DNA from: Neodontobutis hainanensis
Taxonomy: Eukaryota > Chordata > Actinopteri > Gobiiformes > Odontobutidae
DNA: 64,000 nt
Assembly (NCBI GenBank): GCA_024349245.1
Contig: JALDNG010000008.1
Location: forward strand, 5,964,501 to 6,028,500
Reading direction: 5' to 3'
The notes under the pieces were generated by a model. The model had not been told where the DNA came from. It did no database searches and worked only from the letters and a program-made list of their open reading frames with translations. This document shows positions 1 through 11,457 of this stretch, piece after piece; positions within the stretch are counted from its first letter, which is position 1; every line of letters begins with the position of its first letter. Both the position numbers and the translations under genes were made by a program.

Positions 1-44
1 TAAGTAAATCACAAAGTATTGAATGTAATGGGAATATATTGCAG

Positions 45-3000
45 ATGATGAAAGGAGCAACTAATGAGCAGAGAAATGAGTGGAAGATGCCTTATGGTCA
101 AGTATTTGCTTGGCTTCCAAATACTGAAAAGAATTTGGAGGGTTAGTGTTACTTTTATGTTTTGACATTTGTAAATATTGTAGATGCTATTGTGCTTTCA
201 CTTTTGCAGAAGATTGTTTTGAGGAAACTGTTGGGGCAATGGTTCATCTGGGCATTAACACTGAGAGGCAAAAGCAACTATTTTGGGTAAGTTTACTTTG
301 GAACAATCTTTTTCATTAATGCTAATAAGTGGACATTTTCTGTGAGCTTAAAGTGTTTAGTTCTAATATTTGATGGGTGAATAATCATCACTAAGAAGAT
401 TATTGTATTGATAATTGTGTCTGTCTAGTTTTAATTTATCAAAATAATGATAGATGATTTTCAGATGCAGCTTTACCTTTCAGATATTAGCAGGGATTTT
501 GCAACTGGGAAATGTCAACTTTTCCTCTCAGACAGACGACTCACAACCATGTGACCTACAAGAACAGTCTAAAGGTGTTCCAAACAAGAACATTTTTGCT
601 TTTATTTACATAAAATACCATATATGACATGTGCTAGAGCATAATAAGTTTTTTACTGTGTTTTCTTTGTGACATCAAACTTCAACAAATGGTAACCACG
701 TCTTACATTTGATTTATTCATTGCAACAGACTTCTTGCAAAATGCTGCTGAGTTGCTGGGTGTGTCTGCTGAGGTGCTTCAGAGCAGTTTGAGAGTTAGA
801 ACACTAAAGGCAGGGAAGCAAAGTGTGCTAAAGCCCTGTTCCCAGGCAGAGTGCAGTATGAGGAGAGACTGCCTGGCTAAGGTCATATATGCTGAGTAAG
901 GACTAAAATGTCTGACATCACAATATCAGACTTTATTAAAAAAGTGAATAAACCTTTATCTATGTGTGTTTTATTTTTCACACAGATTATTTGAATGGCT
1001 GGTTACATTCATCAACAAAAGCATTTGTGCAGATAGTTCCACCTGGTCCAATTTCATAGGTACAAATATTATCTGTTTAATTTCATCAGTACATATTATA
1101 TTATAGCCATTACCAAGTTCATTTGCACAAACGTTTTCTTTATCGTTTTCAGGAGTCTTAGATGTGTATGGATTTGAATGCTTCCAAGTGAATAACCTTG
1201 AACAGCTGTGCATCAACTATGCCAATGAGAAATTACAGCAGCACTTTGTGGCCCATTACCTCAAAGCTCAACAGGTAGCTTTTTATTGTATCAAAATCCA
1301 AGCATAAAGATTTGTAGTAAACAGTTGCATCTTTGAATATGCGTTCATGCCTCCTTCCAGGAAGAATACATATCTGAGGGATTGGAGTGGTCCTTTGTTA
1401 AATACCAGGACAACCAGCGCTGTGTGGATCTCTTAGAAGGGACCCCGGTCAGCGTGTTTTCTCTGCTTAATGAGGTGAGCTGGTCATCTCAATGAGATTT
1501 ATTTGATATCAAGTACAGAGTATGTTTAGCTGTGTTTGTTTGTACATTAGGAGAGCCGTCTTAATCGTGCCTCGGATGCACCGATGTTTCAAGTGCGCTT
1601 GAAGAAAGAGCTCTGTGATAATGGCAACATCAGTTGGGATAAGTTCAGCAAGGAGCCTCACTTCACTGTGGCTCACTATGCTGGAAAAGTAAACTACCAA
1701 GCACAGGGCATGGTGGAGAAAAATAAGGTATATCATTGACCAGTAAATATTCTTAAGATGTCCCTGTAAGCTTGATAATTCTTTAGTTTTTTATGTTGCA
1801 GGACCCAGTGCCACCAGAGCTCATCGACATGCTTCAGAAATCTAACAATCTTCTGCTTCACCTCATCTTTCCTGAAACCGAGAAAGGAAACCAGACAACC
1901 AAGGGGCTAAGTAAAGTGACTGTGGTCTCCAAGTTCAAGGTAACTTCTGCTTCCCAATGTTGCGACCTGTCTGCAGTGCATACGCTGATGCATTACTTTC
2001 ATATCTAATTGCAGAACTCCTTAGAGAGCCTGATGAGGATTCTCCACAGCACAACTCCTCATTATACTCGCTGCATCAAACCAAACCAGGACTGCAAGCC
2101 AATGACGTTTAAGAAGGAGGAGGTTGGTTACATGTTTATTTGTGTGGTGACTATAAGTAACAAATTGTATAAATGACAGCATAAACATTGATTTGAACTA
2201 CCTTTTGTCAGGTCATTATGCAGTTGGAGGCGTGTGGCATTGTGGAGACTATTCATATCAGTGCCGCTGGCTTTCCAGTGAGGTAAAATGTGCTTGCCTG
2301 CTTGTTTGCTTTTGCTATGAAAAACATTAATAATATGGTGATTTAATGAAGATTTATCTTTTTCTAAACAGAATTCCTTTGGAAAGTTTTATTGAACGGT
2401 ATGGAATGATTTTGAAATATTCAAAGTTAAAAACGGCTCAGAATTTTGGTAAGTACAATTAACATAAAGTTTTCTTTGTTTCTCCTGGGTTTTCTCCACT
2501 TACCCTCTTACCGAGTTCATACTCCATTCTCTACTTTATTCAGGACTTTTCTCTTTGGTGTATAAAAAAAATAGGATGCTCTAACAAAATTTGCGACTAT
2601 CATTTCTAGGTAAATGCAAGGCTGTTAAAGTTTGCTTTATTTTATTTATCTAATAATTTTATTTACATGTAAACCATTTTTTATTTCTCCCTCAGTTATT
2701 TCCTGTTTCTGCCTGCTTTGTTTGTTTCTGTGAATAACACTGAACAATATTAGATATTACACACTGCTACACATTGCACGGTGCAACCAATTTCTACATT
2801 GAGGTCAAGGGATGTAGCTTGTTTTTTAAGCTTTGGCTTACTATGGTATGCCTTCTTTTGTCTTAGCTGGGGCTAATGGAAACGGCAATCCGCAGCAAGA
2901 TGTGGAGAAACTCCTGAAAGTGGTTTTGCAGCAGGATGATTCCTTGCACCAACCTGATGTTGACAAACAGAATTCTTTGGTGCACTGTGGAAAAACTAAA

Positions 3001-4177
3001 GTATTCCTCACCCATTCAATGGTCAGTCATGTCATTTTGTCACATTTAAGTAGTCTGTTACTAAGTAGGACCTAGCTCTGTTCTTTTTTAGTGCACTGAC
3101 CTCCCTGGCTCTGTTCTGCAGCTAGATTTGCTGGAGGATCAGCGGAAGAAGGTGCTGTCTCAGTGTGCCTTCACCATTCAGTGCTGTTGGCTCCGCTACC
3201 AGCAACGCAAACGCCTTGCCAGGCGACAGTCTGCCACTCTGATCCAAGCAGGTAAACCCTAATGCTCTGACCCTGCTGTCTGGCCAAGTGGATGCTGCAT
3301 GTGTGTTTAGTGTTATTTAGGCCAACAGTCTAAGAAGGCGAAACTTGTCATTCTTGTGGCGCTAATTAACTGTAAATCACATACGTGTGTTTACTTTCTC
3401 AATGAAAACATACAAATGCAAGAATAGAATTTTTTTATTTTTATCTCTGTGTAGTTGTGCGTTCCTGGCTGGTGAGAAGGCAAGTGCATCAATGGAACAG
3501 AGCTGCTTCAGTTATCCAGAGCACATGGAAGAAGTGGAGGGTGAGCACTTAGAGAGCACTTAGAGGTTACTCAGAGTTATGCAGGGTCTCTGTGTATTGC
3601 CCCATTCATTTTACACTTCATATATCATAGTTGTCCCAAATGTTTGAATGTTTTTGAGACAGGCCCTACTGAAATCACTGGCTGACTCAGAACTAGACGA
3701 TGCTAAGGACCTTGTGACTGAAGAATTGCCAGAGCTGACCCCTGTTATCAGAGAAAGAGGTTCAGTGCAGCTCTCCAGCATCCCAGAGCCGGTGACTGTG
3801 CGTGGCTGGCCCATGGGCCTTGCTTTGGCCTCTGCCCCGTCCATCACTGTCTCCCTGACAGCCACTGGCTTTCAGAAGATGGTGTCTATGATGGCCTCAC
3901 TCAACCTGCCGTCCAGAAGAGGAGAATATAAGGTGGAGCCCAACCAATGCACAGAGGAACTTGCTTCCATAAGAGCTCAGCCAAAGGTGTGGATTCAAAT
4001 AGACACATTGTTCAGCCCAGATTGTGTTACAAAATCATCTTACATTTCTTTCTTTTTGCTTAGGGATCTGTAAAGCTGCACTATCAACGATCTCCACTTC
4101 TTTATGCAGACAGACACCCAGACTTGAAGAGTGAAGTGACTGGATTCAATGAGATTCTGCTAGAGAAGACTTTGTAA
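45..4177 (+). CDS. myo19: Unconventional myosin XIX, 3' two thirds (partial at left edge)
   Basis: Actin motor that sits on the mitochondrial outer membrane and moves or tethers mitochondria. Seventeen exons splice into one frame of 706 codons plus stop: 45-141, 210-286, 484-574, 730-895, 986-1059, 1153-1274, 1361-1474, 1551-1727, 1802-1939, 2015-2122, 2212-2282, 2372-2448, 2867-3021, 3122-3251, 3455-3540, 3663-3986, 4064-4177. The sixth exon has the motor signature LDVYGFECF and EQLCINYANEKLQQHF; the tenth has HSTTPHYTRCIKPN; the eleventh has QLEACGIVETIHISAAGFPV. Exons at 3122-3251 and 3455-3540 encode IQ-like light-chain binding helices (AFTIQCCWLRY, TLIQAVVRSWLVRR, SVIQSTWKKWR). The last two exons match the mitochondria-binding tail. 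The P-loop and N-terminal motor (roughly 280 residues by comparison with the ~970-residue human protein) lie left of the window. The tail stops a few residues earlier than I recall for human. The gene is convergent with znhit3. Confidence 0.95.
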
Positions 4178-5282
4178 AAGTTTCTCTTTGCACTTGAACA
4201 CTTGAATGATTTACACTACATGAGCATAGTCTAGCACTACAAACTATGTACAGTATGAGGGAACAATACAACATTTACTGTTATTATCCATGGTGATAAA
4301 ATATATTGTTAATTCAAGGGATCCAAACAGAACTCTATTAACTTTGAGCATGCCTAAGTTTTTTTCTATGCAGTTGTCATTATAAAGAGGAAAAGGTAAG
4401 TTTTTTTTAATGGTGCAGCTAGGAAATTTGCTGCAATGTATTAAATCTAATAATGCTCAACCAAGAGTTAACAGCAATTGAAATTGTAGTGTATCTTCAA
4501 AGCATTTGGTTTATGGACAATGAAAAAATCTTGGAAACACAGTACCTTTGTGAAAAGGTAAGGCGCCAGCTATTTTTTTCAAAGTGCCAAAGTTGACTAT
4601 TGGGCCACTTTTATATTTATGTATTGCACATGTAAAGCATATATTGCACATACAGAATACAAACTAGCAGCACTCACATAAAACTTAAACAAGCAGGGAG
4701 TTTGTGAAACAGATAATGTATTATACTAAAGCTCTCTGTTTGCTTTAAAGTCCATTGATTGTATGGACACTAAATATTTGGGTGGCTTTCCACATAGTTT
4801 ATAAGCTGTTTAAAGCGAGTACTGGTCAATGTACAAAACATACACTTCAGTGTTGATTAGTATTTTACTAGACAATGCCATTATCAACAAAGCACCAATA
4901 AATGTCTAATCTGTTATTGTGGTTGTACCATAGTAGTCTTAACCACTAACTGTACAATTTCTACTTTCTTTTGATCCATATCATAGGGCATTTTGTGTCT
5001 TGGTCTTAAGTTAATTAACTTACATTTGTAAACTGAGACATGTTTATTCTTGTTTCTGGTACAAAAAGATCAGATGTACTTTTTGAATTATGTTAATTTA
5101 ACACAATATTTAAATAAATTTCTTGAACAATAGTTTGTTTACACTATGTATTTATACATTGCATGGAAAAAAGTATTTACACTTTGTATACTGTATGTAC
5201 ATATTGTAATATGGTGGTAGGCAATGCAGTAAATACAAAACACACTTAATGGAAAAAAAAATGGCATTCACAGGAATAGTTG
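4178..5282. other. Shared 3' flank of the convergent genes myo19 and znhit3
   Basis: This AT-rich stretch lies between the two stop codons and should hold both 3' UTRs. AATAAA polyadenylation signals for the myo19 strand are visible at 4897-4902 and 5113-5118. I see no coding potential and no recognisable mobile element. Confidence 0.6.
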
Positions 5283-7385
5283 TCACGCTAAGTTGTTTTC
5301 TTGATCATCTACAATTTTCAAACAGCAATCAGAAAACTCAACAAACAGAGGCTCCTGCATAGCAGCCTTCATCGCATCCTGTTTGCTGTCAGCACAGTCA
5401 ATGGAGCACAGTAACTGCCTAAGGTGGGGGTTACACAGGAGGTCCTTAAGCTCTTTTGACTGACCTATGAAGAAAAACAATTGCAGGAATGTCACACTGA
5501 CAGTAAAAAATATTTACTGCAAACTGATAGTGGATTAAAATCAAGATTGGATATAGAATACTGAAGCTGTATTAGCAAAGTAAATGCCTGTAAAACACCA
5601 ATACCTAACTGCTGCAGCTTCTCTAGAGGTACTTTGTCTATTATGTCATCCTCATGTAAAAGATCCTCAACACTCCATGCATCTGTAAAAGAAACACCAT
5701 CACAAGATTCAAAGTTTACTCATTCTTAGAAGAAACAGTGATTAGATGGCCCACATACACTCACCTAAAAGGATTATTAGGAACACCTGTTCAATTTCTC
5801 AATGCAAGAATCTAAGCAACCAATCACATGGCAGTTGCTTCAGTGCATTTAGGGGTGTGGTCCTGGTCAAGACAATCTCCTGAACTCCAAACTGAATGTC
5901 AGAATGGGAAAGAAAGGTGATTTAAGCAATTTTGAGTGTGGCATGGTTGTTGGTGCCAGACGGGCCAGTCTGAGTAATTCACAATCTGCTCAGTTACTGG
6001 GATTTTCACGCTCAACCATTTCTAGGGTTTACAAAGAATGGTGTGAAAAGGGAAAAACATTTGGTGTGCAGCAGTCCTGTGGGCGAAAAAGCCTTGTTGA
6101 TGATGGAGGTCAGAGGAGAATGGGCCGACTGATTCAAGCTGATAGGAGAGCAACTTTGACTGAACTAACCACTACAACAGCAGAAGACCCCACCGGGTAC
6201 CACTCATTTCCACTACAAATAGGAAAAAGAGGCTGCAATTTGCACAGGCGACAGTTGAAGCCTGGAAAAATGTTGCCGGGTCTGATTTAATATCTTGATT
6301 TTTGTTGAGACATTTAGATGGAGTCAGAATTTGGCACAAACAGAATGAGAACATGGATCCATCATGCCATGTTACCACTGTGCAGGCTGGTGGTGGTGTA
6401 ATAGTGTGGGGGATGTTTTCTTGGCACACTTTACGTCCCTTAGTGCCAATTGGGCATTGTTTAAATGGCCTACCTGAGCATTGTTTCTGACCATGTTTAT
6501 CCATTTATGACCACCATGTACCCATACTTCCAGCAGGATAATGCACCATGTCACAAAGCTCGAATCATTTCAAATTGGTTTCTTGAACATGACAGAGTTC
6601 ACTGATCTAAAATGGCTCCCACAGTCACCAGATCTCAACCCAAAAGAGCATCTTTAGGATGTGGTGGAACGGGAGCTTCGTGCCCTGGATGTGCATCCCA
6701 CAAATCTCCATCAACTGCAAGATGCTATCCTATCAATATGGGCCAACATTTTTAAAGCATGCTTTCAGCACCTTGTTGAATCAATGCCATGTAGAATTAA
6801 GGCAGTTCTGAAGGCGAAGGGGTCAAACACAGTATTAGTATGGTGTTCCTAATAATCCTTTAGGTGAGTGTACATAGACCAACAGTAACTGGGTACAATC
6901 GTTACTGCACCTGTGTTTACAGCTGCCTTGATGTTATAAGTTATACTTGAAGGCCGCTGAACAGGAAAACAAGTATCTGCAAGTGAAAAAGAGAATATAA
7001 ACAGCTTGACAAAACAATAAAAAAAACAAACATACATTTAGACACTTTACCTTTGTGCTTCTTGTAACAACCCAGAGAACAACTACAAGAAAAAGTTGAT
7101 GTTTTTAAAAGGAACAATTAGGTTCGTAGTAAATAATTTACATAACATAGTATTGAGATTCCCACACTCGTTTTACTTTTCAGTATTAACACATCAGTGA
7201 TGTTGGTATGAGTTTCAACTTTACAACTTCAACAAATTTGTACTGCTCCGTTTAATACTTGAAGTTAGCATAGCCTACATCGCAAACTCAGTTGGGATGA
7301 AGAAGCAAGCTACTTACTATCTTATCTTGCAGGCTGGACACTTGTATTTTGTCGTCTGTTCGGTGCACACACAGCATAACTGCAT
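5283..7385 (-). CDS. znhit3: HIT-type zinc finger protein 3
   Basis: A small nuclear protein that works with NUFIP1 in box C/D snoRNP assembly (family knowledge). Five exons on the minus strand, 7385-7318, 7082-7051, 6976-6911, 5682-5605 and 5464-5283, join to 426 nt, 141 residues plus stop; human has 155. The start ATG opens the HIT finger: LCCVC, then KCPACKIRYCSLGCYKKH and HKDTC supply the expected Cys and His pairs across exons 1-3. Exon 4 is acidic (WSVEDLLHEDDIIDKVPLEK). The last exon carries the family signature CNPHLRQLL and MQEPLFVEFSDCCLKIV. The 1.2-kb fourth intron contains a complete but decayed Tc1 element. The promoter region just above the ATG is moderately CpG-rich. Confidence 0.93.
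5758..6870 (+). mobile_element. Tc1/mariner DNA transposon, non-autonomous, in a znhit3 intron
   Basis: Terminal inverted repeats of about 30 bp (starting CACTCACCTAAAAGGATTAT and its complement, with one base missing on the right) bound a 1.1-kb element. TA target duplications sit at 5756-5757 and 6871-6872. Inside, on the plus strand, the first 128 codons of a transposase remain open at 5904-6290. They contain a helix-turn-helix (SAQLLGFSRSTISRVYKEW). Further pieces follow in other frames: GGGVIVWGMFSW, QQDNAPCHKAR and SPDLNP, which mark the DDE/D catalytic core. Frame changes, an internal loss before 6300 and a stop show that it cannot make a full transposase of about 340 residues. It lies antisense to znhit3. 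Confidence 0.93.
5904..6852 (+). pseudogene. Decayed Tc1-family transposase
   Basis: The reading frame is broken into at least three pieces, at 5904-6290, about 6302-6490 and 6661-6852, with recognisable transposase motifs in each. The section between the DNA-binding half and the catalytic half is shortened. Copies of this family normally encode about 340 residues in one exon, so this one is dead but could still be bound by an active relative through its intact ends. Confidence 0.85.
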
Positions 7386-8617
7386 TTTTGTGACTTAAAA
7401 GAAACTTCAAAACCTCGAAATTGTCTGTTTGGTTTAGCTCCACGCGTGTCTAATGCATTGGTTGTCTAATGTTTGCTTCTACCCGGAAGTATTCTTCTTT
7501 TACCGTTAATTGGAAAACTACAAACTAGCGCTGCATTCCGCCACCTCCTGTATCGGAGTATGCAACGCAGCCTTTGAGAAAATGCTACAGTCAAGAAATC
7601 AAACCATAATTACATAAAAATTAAAATAAAGCTCTCAGAATCAATTTCTGCATATCCATTTATCCTAATAAACCCTGGATGTTCTAGTCTCTCTCCCTCT
7701 CTCTCTCAAACACTGTAGCTCGTACACTCCAGTAGTGTACTCATATCACACACACATCACATTTATCAGTTTCTGCTTTGTTTATTCCATAGAGGGTGTA
7801 ATTTAAACCAGTATGACCAAGTTTAAAAACAGTGTCTTCTCATTTGTGTGTACATGCTTTATTTATAACAGACTTTTCGGATTCTATAATAAAGTTTGCC
7901 TTTGTAATCATTGTTCCAGACTTCTTGCCATGTTGTCAAAATGCTATGTCTGTGAAAAATGAAAGACAATATTTGTCATTCAAGTCTTTTTTTAAATTCA
8001 AAACATTACAATATTTATTACTGCAGGACTAAGTTGAATATTATTAAATCTGTGGCTCTTCACCAGCTCTCCAATTGTCAAACCAAACCCTCAACCTAGT
8101 CCAGTAAGAACGGGCAAGCTTAATTCTACAAGGAAGAATTAAGGTACCATATCCTGTATAATATGCACCTTCAACATAAAAGCACAGTCAATGGTAAAGG
8201 GGTTAAAGGGGTTTCATGCTGTGCTTAAAGAGAAGGCTCCAAACCAGAGTCACAAAATATTGAACTATCCGTAAGACTTGTAAGACTGAAAATAGACAAG
8301 AAAGAAATTTGTTGAATGCAATTATTTAATTTAAAAGTGATAGTTTATCATCTACATCGATTGCTTTACATTACTTATTCATTCATTAAAAACACACAAT
8401 ATTGAAGAAATGTATTTAAGTAGACTTAAAAGGAATACATTAAGACTCAACATAGGTCTTAAATGCAATTGCTTTTTTAAATGTTTTTCAAATTTATAAT
8501 ATATTTAAAACATCACTATTGATTTAAAATACAACGCATCTCCACAATAACTATATATTTATACATCACACATGCACACACACTGACTTGTATTGATGAA
8601 CACTATTCTTCATTATA
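7386..8617. other. znhit3 upstream region; no gene seen
   Basis: The first 180 bases hold the probable znhit3 promoter and 5' UTR. The rest is AT-rich with simple CT and CA runs near 7690-7760. No exon, RNA gene or clear transposon is recognised. Confidence 0.5.
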
Positions 8618-8778
8618 CTATTCCTGCTCAGCTGTAACATTAGAGCAGTCTTGTAACAAGATATGGTCCTGAAACAAGGGCTGTTCGTAAAGATTCTTGG
8701 TGTCAGCACACTCCAGTAACTGGGTCAGGCAAACACATAAACATTTGGCTTGGTCAATATCTGAAATCCAAGTGGAAT
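8618..8778 (-). other. Possible orphan last exon resembling the znhit3 terminal exon
   Basis: A plausible 3' splice site (polypyrimidine tract, then CACAG, with the exon starting at 8778) opens a frame that ends in TAG. It reads ...LTQLLECADTKN...EQPLF...DC...EQE. The znhit3 last exon reads LRQLL..CADSK...QEPLF...DCC...QE. Both exons also begin with the last two bases of a codon. This suggests a diverged partial duplicate, but the match is short and was judged by eye. No partner exons carrying a HIT finger were found nearby. It could equally be chance, or a 3' exon of the upstream NUPR-like gene. Confidence 0.25.
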
Positions 8779-8850
8779 CTGTGGAAAAGGAAACAGAATG
8801 GTCACAAACACACATTATTTGATGAATATTTTCTTTCGTATTTATAACAT

Positions 8851-9012
<162 letters not shown>

Positions 9013-9177
9013 AGTGTATGAAGTAAATTTTGAAGGTCGACTTTGAATGTTTTGTTCCTCTAGACATTGTTACAGTCCTGTAGAAAGCTTTCATTCTTTG
9101 TTTCTTTACCTACTGAAACACAATTACTTCTCAACAAAAAAAAACACCGAACACTTGCCCATTTGTCGCGAAAGTCT

Positions 9178-9408
9178 TCAAGAAGACGAGCTCTTAGTTC
9201 TCCTGCGCTTCATTTCGCTGTTGTAGAATTTCTCTGCGAGCTTTCTCTCGTGGCCAGAGGGACAATGGCGGTTGGTGTTGAGCTCGATCTCTCTCTTGGT
9301 TCGTCCTTTTCCCCCGGCGTGACACTGATACTCACGAAGGTTGTAGTACTCATACTGGTCATAGAATGCCTCCTCGAAAGAAGCCAATATTTCAATATCT
9401 GTCGCCAT
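9178..9408 (-). CDS. nupr1: Nuclear protein 1-like stress-response chromatin factor (NUPR1/NUPR2 family)
   Basis: A single-exon frame of 76 residues. The family is made of small, basic, largely disordered HMG-like proteins induced by stress. The diagnostic block is GGKGRTKREIELNTNRHCPSGHERKLAEK, which aligns with the human GRTKREAAANTNRPSPGGHERKL region; below it is quoted only in part. An acidic and Tyr-rich N-terminus (DQYEYYNLREY) precedes it, and a Lys/Arg-rich tail (MKRRRTKSSSS) forms the nuclear localisation part. I chose the ATG at 9408 because it begins MATDIEIL, in line with other family members; an upstream in-frame ATG at 9474 would add a hydrophobic leader that the family lacks. 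A TATA-like box and a CACGTG E-box lie just upstream. Whether it is nupr1 or nupr2 cannot be settled here; its linkage to vkorc1l1 and gusb favours the NUPR2 neighbourhood. Confidence 0.88.
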   Translation of the reverse strand: MATDIEILASFEEAFYDQYEYYNLREYQCHAGGKGRTKREIELNTNRHCPSGHERKLAEKFYNSEMKRRRTKSSSS

Positions 9409-9478
9409 TATTATGAGGAGAAAGGCAGCTGCTTTATGCCAGAAAAGCCTCAGAACAAGTAAACATAACGTCACCAGT

Positions 9479-9504
9479 GTTTATATACCCGTGGTCACGT
9501 GATC
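9479..9504 (-). promoter_or_regulatory. Candidate nupr1-like core promoter: TATA box plus CACGTG E-box
   Basis: Read on the minus strand, a GTATATAAAC box lies about 70-80 bp above the start codon. Directly upstream of it is the palindrome TCACGTGA inside GATCACGTGACC. The spacing fits a TATA promoter starting near 9450. The E-box is of the kind bound by MiT/TFE and USF factors. Confidence 0.5.
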
Positions 9505-10596
9505 ACGGCTGCGCTACTAAAGGGATTCTGCTCAATTATTGAAGTTTGCGTGTGTAAATTTCTAACAGGACAGTTCAGAATTTTTAGAAACGTGTTTCTA
9601 TACTTATGTATAGCTATTTCCAATAGAAGATGACCGTCAGCACACCCCCAGTTTAGTTGAAATATGGTTTTACAACTAAATAAAGCTTTTACTGTGAAAA
9701 TAAACATATACTCAGTTCATAGAAGGTCATCACATGCTTTTATTTTGACACCTGGCGGATTAGGGGGTATTCCATGAAGCGAGCTTACCCAATGCGCTAG
9801 ACTTATTTTGATAGGTCTGGCTTATTTTGTTGTTTGTTCCATCAAACAAGGCTCATCGTGAGTCAGACTCAATCACCATGGAAACCTATGAAGGTATTCA
9901 GCCTGGTCCGCAGCTGGTTTAAGATTCTTATTCTCAATTACAAAATAAAACTATTCAATAGAAGAAAGTTTGTGAAAGAAGATGTTTCCTCGCTGTAGTT
10001 TTTTTTTTTCTCAGGGCTCGATTGAATCATTGCTGGGCGGAAGCACGCCGTTATCGCGTTATCATTTTTTCACCGAAAGCGTACGCGCCGCGGGATGTTG
10101 CGTAGGCGTAGTCGTTTTACGCGCGTATATTTAAAAGCGTCAATTCACACCAAGGACGTCAGCGTCGCTTGTGGCTCTCCCCCCTCTGTTTGGCTGACTT
10201 CATCATAGTTTTATAGATATTCTCGCTTCCTCAAACGTGTTAGGTACGAAATCATCAAATAATTTATTTCAGATTATGTTTTTTGTTACTGAGACATCTG
10301 TACTGTTGGTAATTAGGCTACTCAAAGTTGTGGCTGTTGAGCCCATATGTCTTCTCCTTCATTACATTGTCCTTGTAAAATGGGTGTTTGGGGTCGTAGC
10401 CTAAAGTAATTTTAATCACTGCACCTCAAGAATAACTTCTCATTGTCCCTGGTGCAATGGTCACACGGTTTACGTCACTGTTTTACTTTGTTTTACTGAG
10501 CTCTAATTTTGAGTTTTATGCGTTTATTTCCTTTGTTTCCCTGCTGTAGCTCCGAAGATTGACGTGTATACGCTTGAAAAATAGAACTCCAAAGTA

Positions 10597-11053
10597 TGTT
10601 TGTGAAGGTTCTCAGTCATCCAGGACATCTTGAAAAAAAAGTTAAAATAAAAGCATCTGGACTCAGTTTTCAAGGTGAAGACGTTTCGTCTCTAATTCCA
10701 AGAGACTTTATCAACTTTGAGATCGACTGGTAAGAGAGCTGAGCTTATATCTCTAGAGGGAGGAGTTTCCCCTGAATCCAAACATAATGGACCAGGCTGT
10801 TCTGGTCTCATAGTCGTTGGCCATGAAAGGGAAGTGTGACTCTTGATGTGAGAGTCATTAATACTCAGGTGAGTCGTTAGTGCCACTGCTCCATTCAGGT
10901 GCTGTATTTGTTGTTCAACAAAACAACAACAACAAACCAGACCAGAACAGTCTGGTTCATCAGGTTTGGTTTCAGGGAAAACATCCCCCTCTAGATATAT
11001 AAGCTCAGCTCTCTACCTGTTGATTTCAGAATTGATAAAGTCTTTTGGAATAG
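10597..11053. mobile_element. Inverted pair of Penelope-like element 3' ends
   Basis: The left arm (about 10597-10920) and the right arm (about 10935-11053) are inverted copies of one sequence. Both contain the stretch around AAGAGACTTTATCAA, TAAGCTCAGCTCTCT and the motif near GGTTTGGTTTCAGGG. The same sequence occurs in the same arrangement at 54345-55160, where part of a GIY-YIG endonuclease end is still readable. The coding part has been lost here; only AAC/TTG-rich sequence lies between the arms. Confidence 0.6.
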
Positions 11054-11457
11054 CCCCAACTCCATGTTCGCGTTAACACTAGCTTGAATTTGGGCTGGTA
11101 GCCAAGCTTTCCAAAGCAACTTTCATGTAATTCCCATAGATTGTTAAAAAAGGGTAATACCCTGGCCCTATGTATAAAGTACAATACACTGCACAACCTC
11201 CCTTTTTAAATGTTCAAGCACTTGCTATTTATTTATTTATTTTTGGCATTTGCATTAAATAATTACAGTGCACGTATATTTGAATTTGATAACAGATATT
11301 AAACCCGTGTTTTATTTTGTGCGCTCCCGCCCCTGACGCGATGGTAGGTCTACGTCCTGACGCACCTCCACGTCGCTGCTCTGCCGTGTTACCGTCCAGT
11401 CTGTGAGAGGCAGTCACTGCGTCTGTATGCGTGTCTCCACAGCTAGGCCACAGAGTG

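Larger units (their letters stand above)
9409..11457. other. Intergenic region between divergent nupr1-like and vkorc1l1
   Basis: Apart from the nupr1-like promoter it holds, at about 9768-9930, a stretch resembling fish DNA-transposon ends (two related copies at 32.8 and 52.2 kb). It also has a CpG-dense patch at about 10020-10200, a Penelope-like inverted pair at 10597-11053, and the vkorc1l1 promoter in the last 150 bases, which is GC-rich with several CpGs. No protein gene is seen. Confidence 0.6.

Noticed and set aside
3611..3865. 84-residue minus-strand frame
   Set aside because: It is antisense to the well-supported myo19 exon 16.
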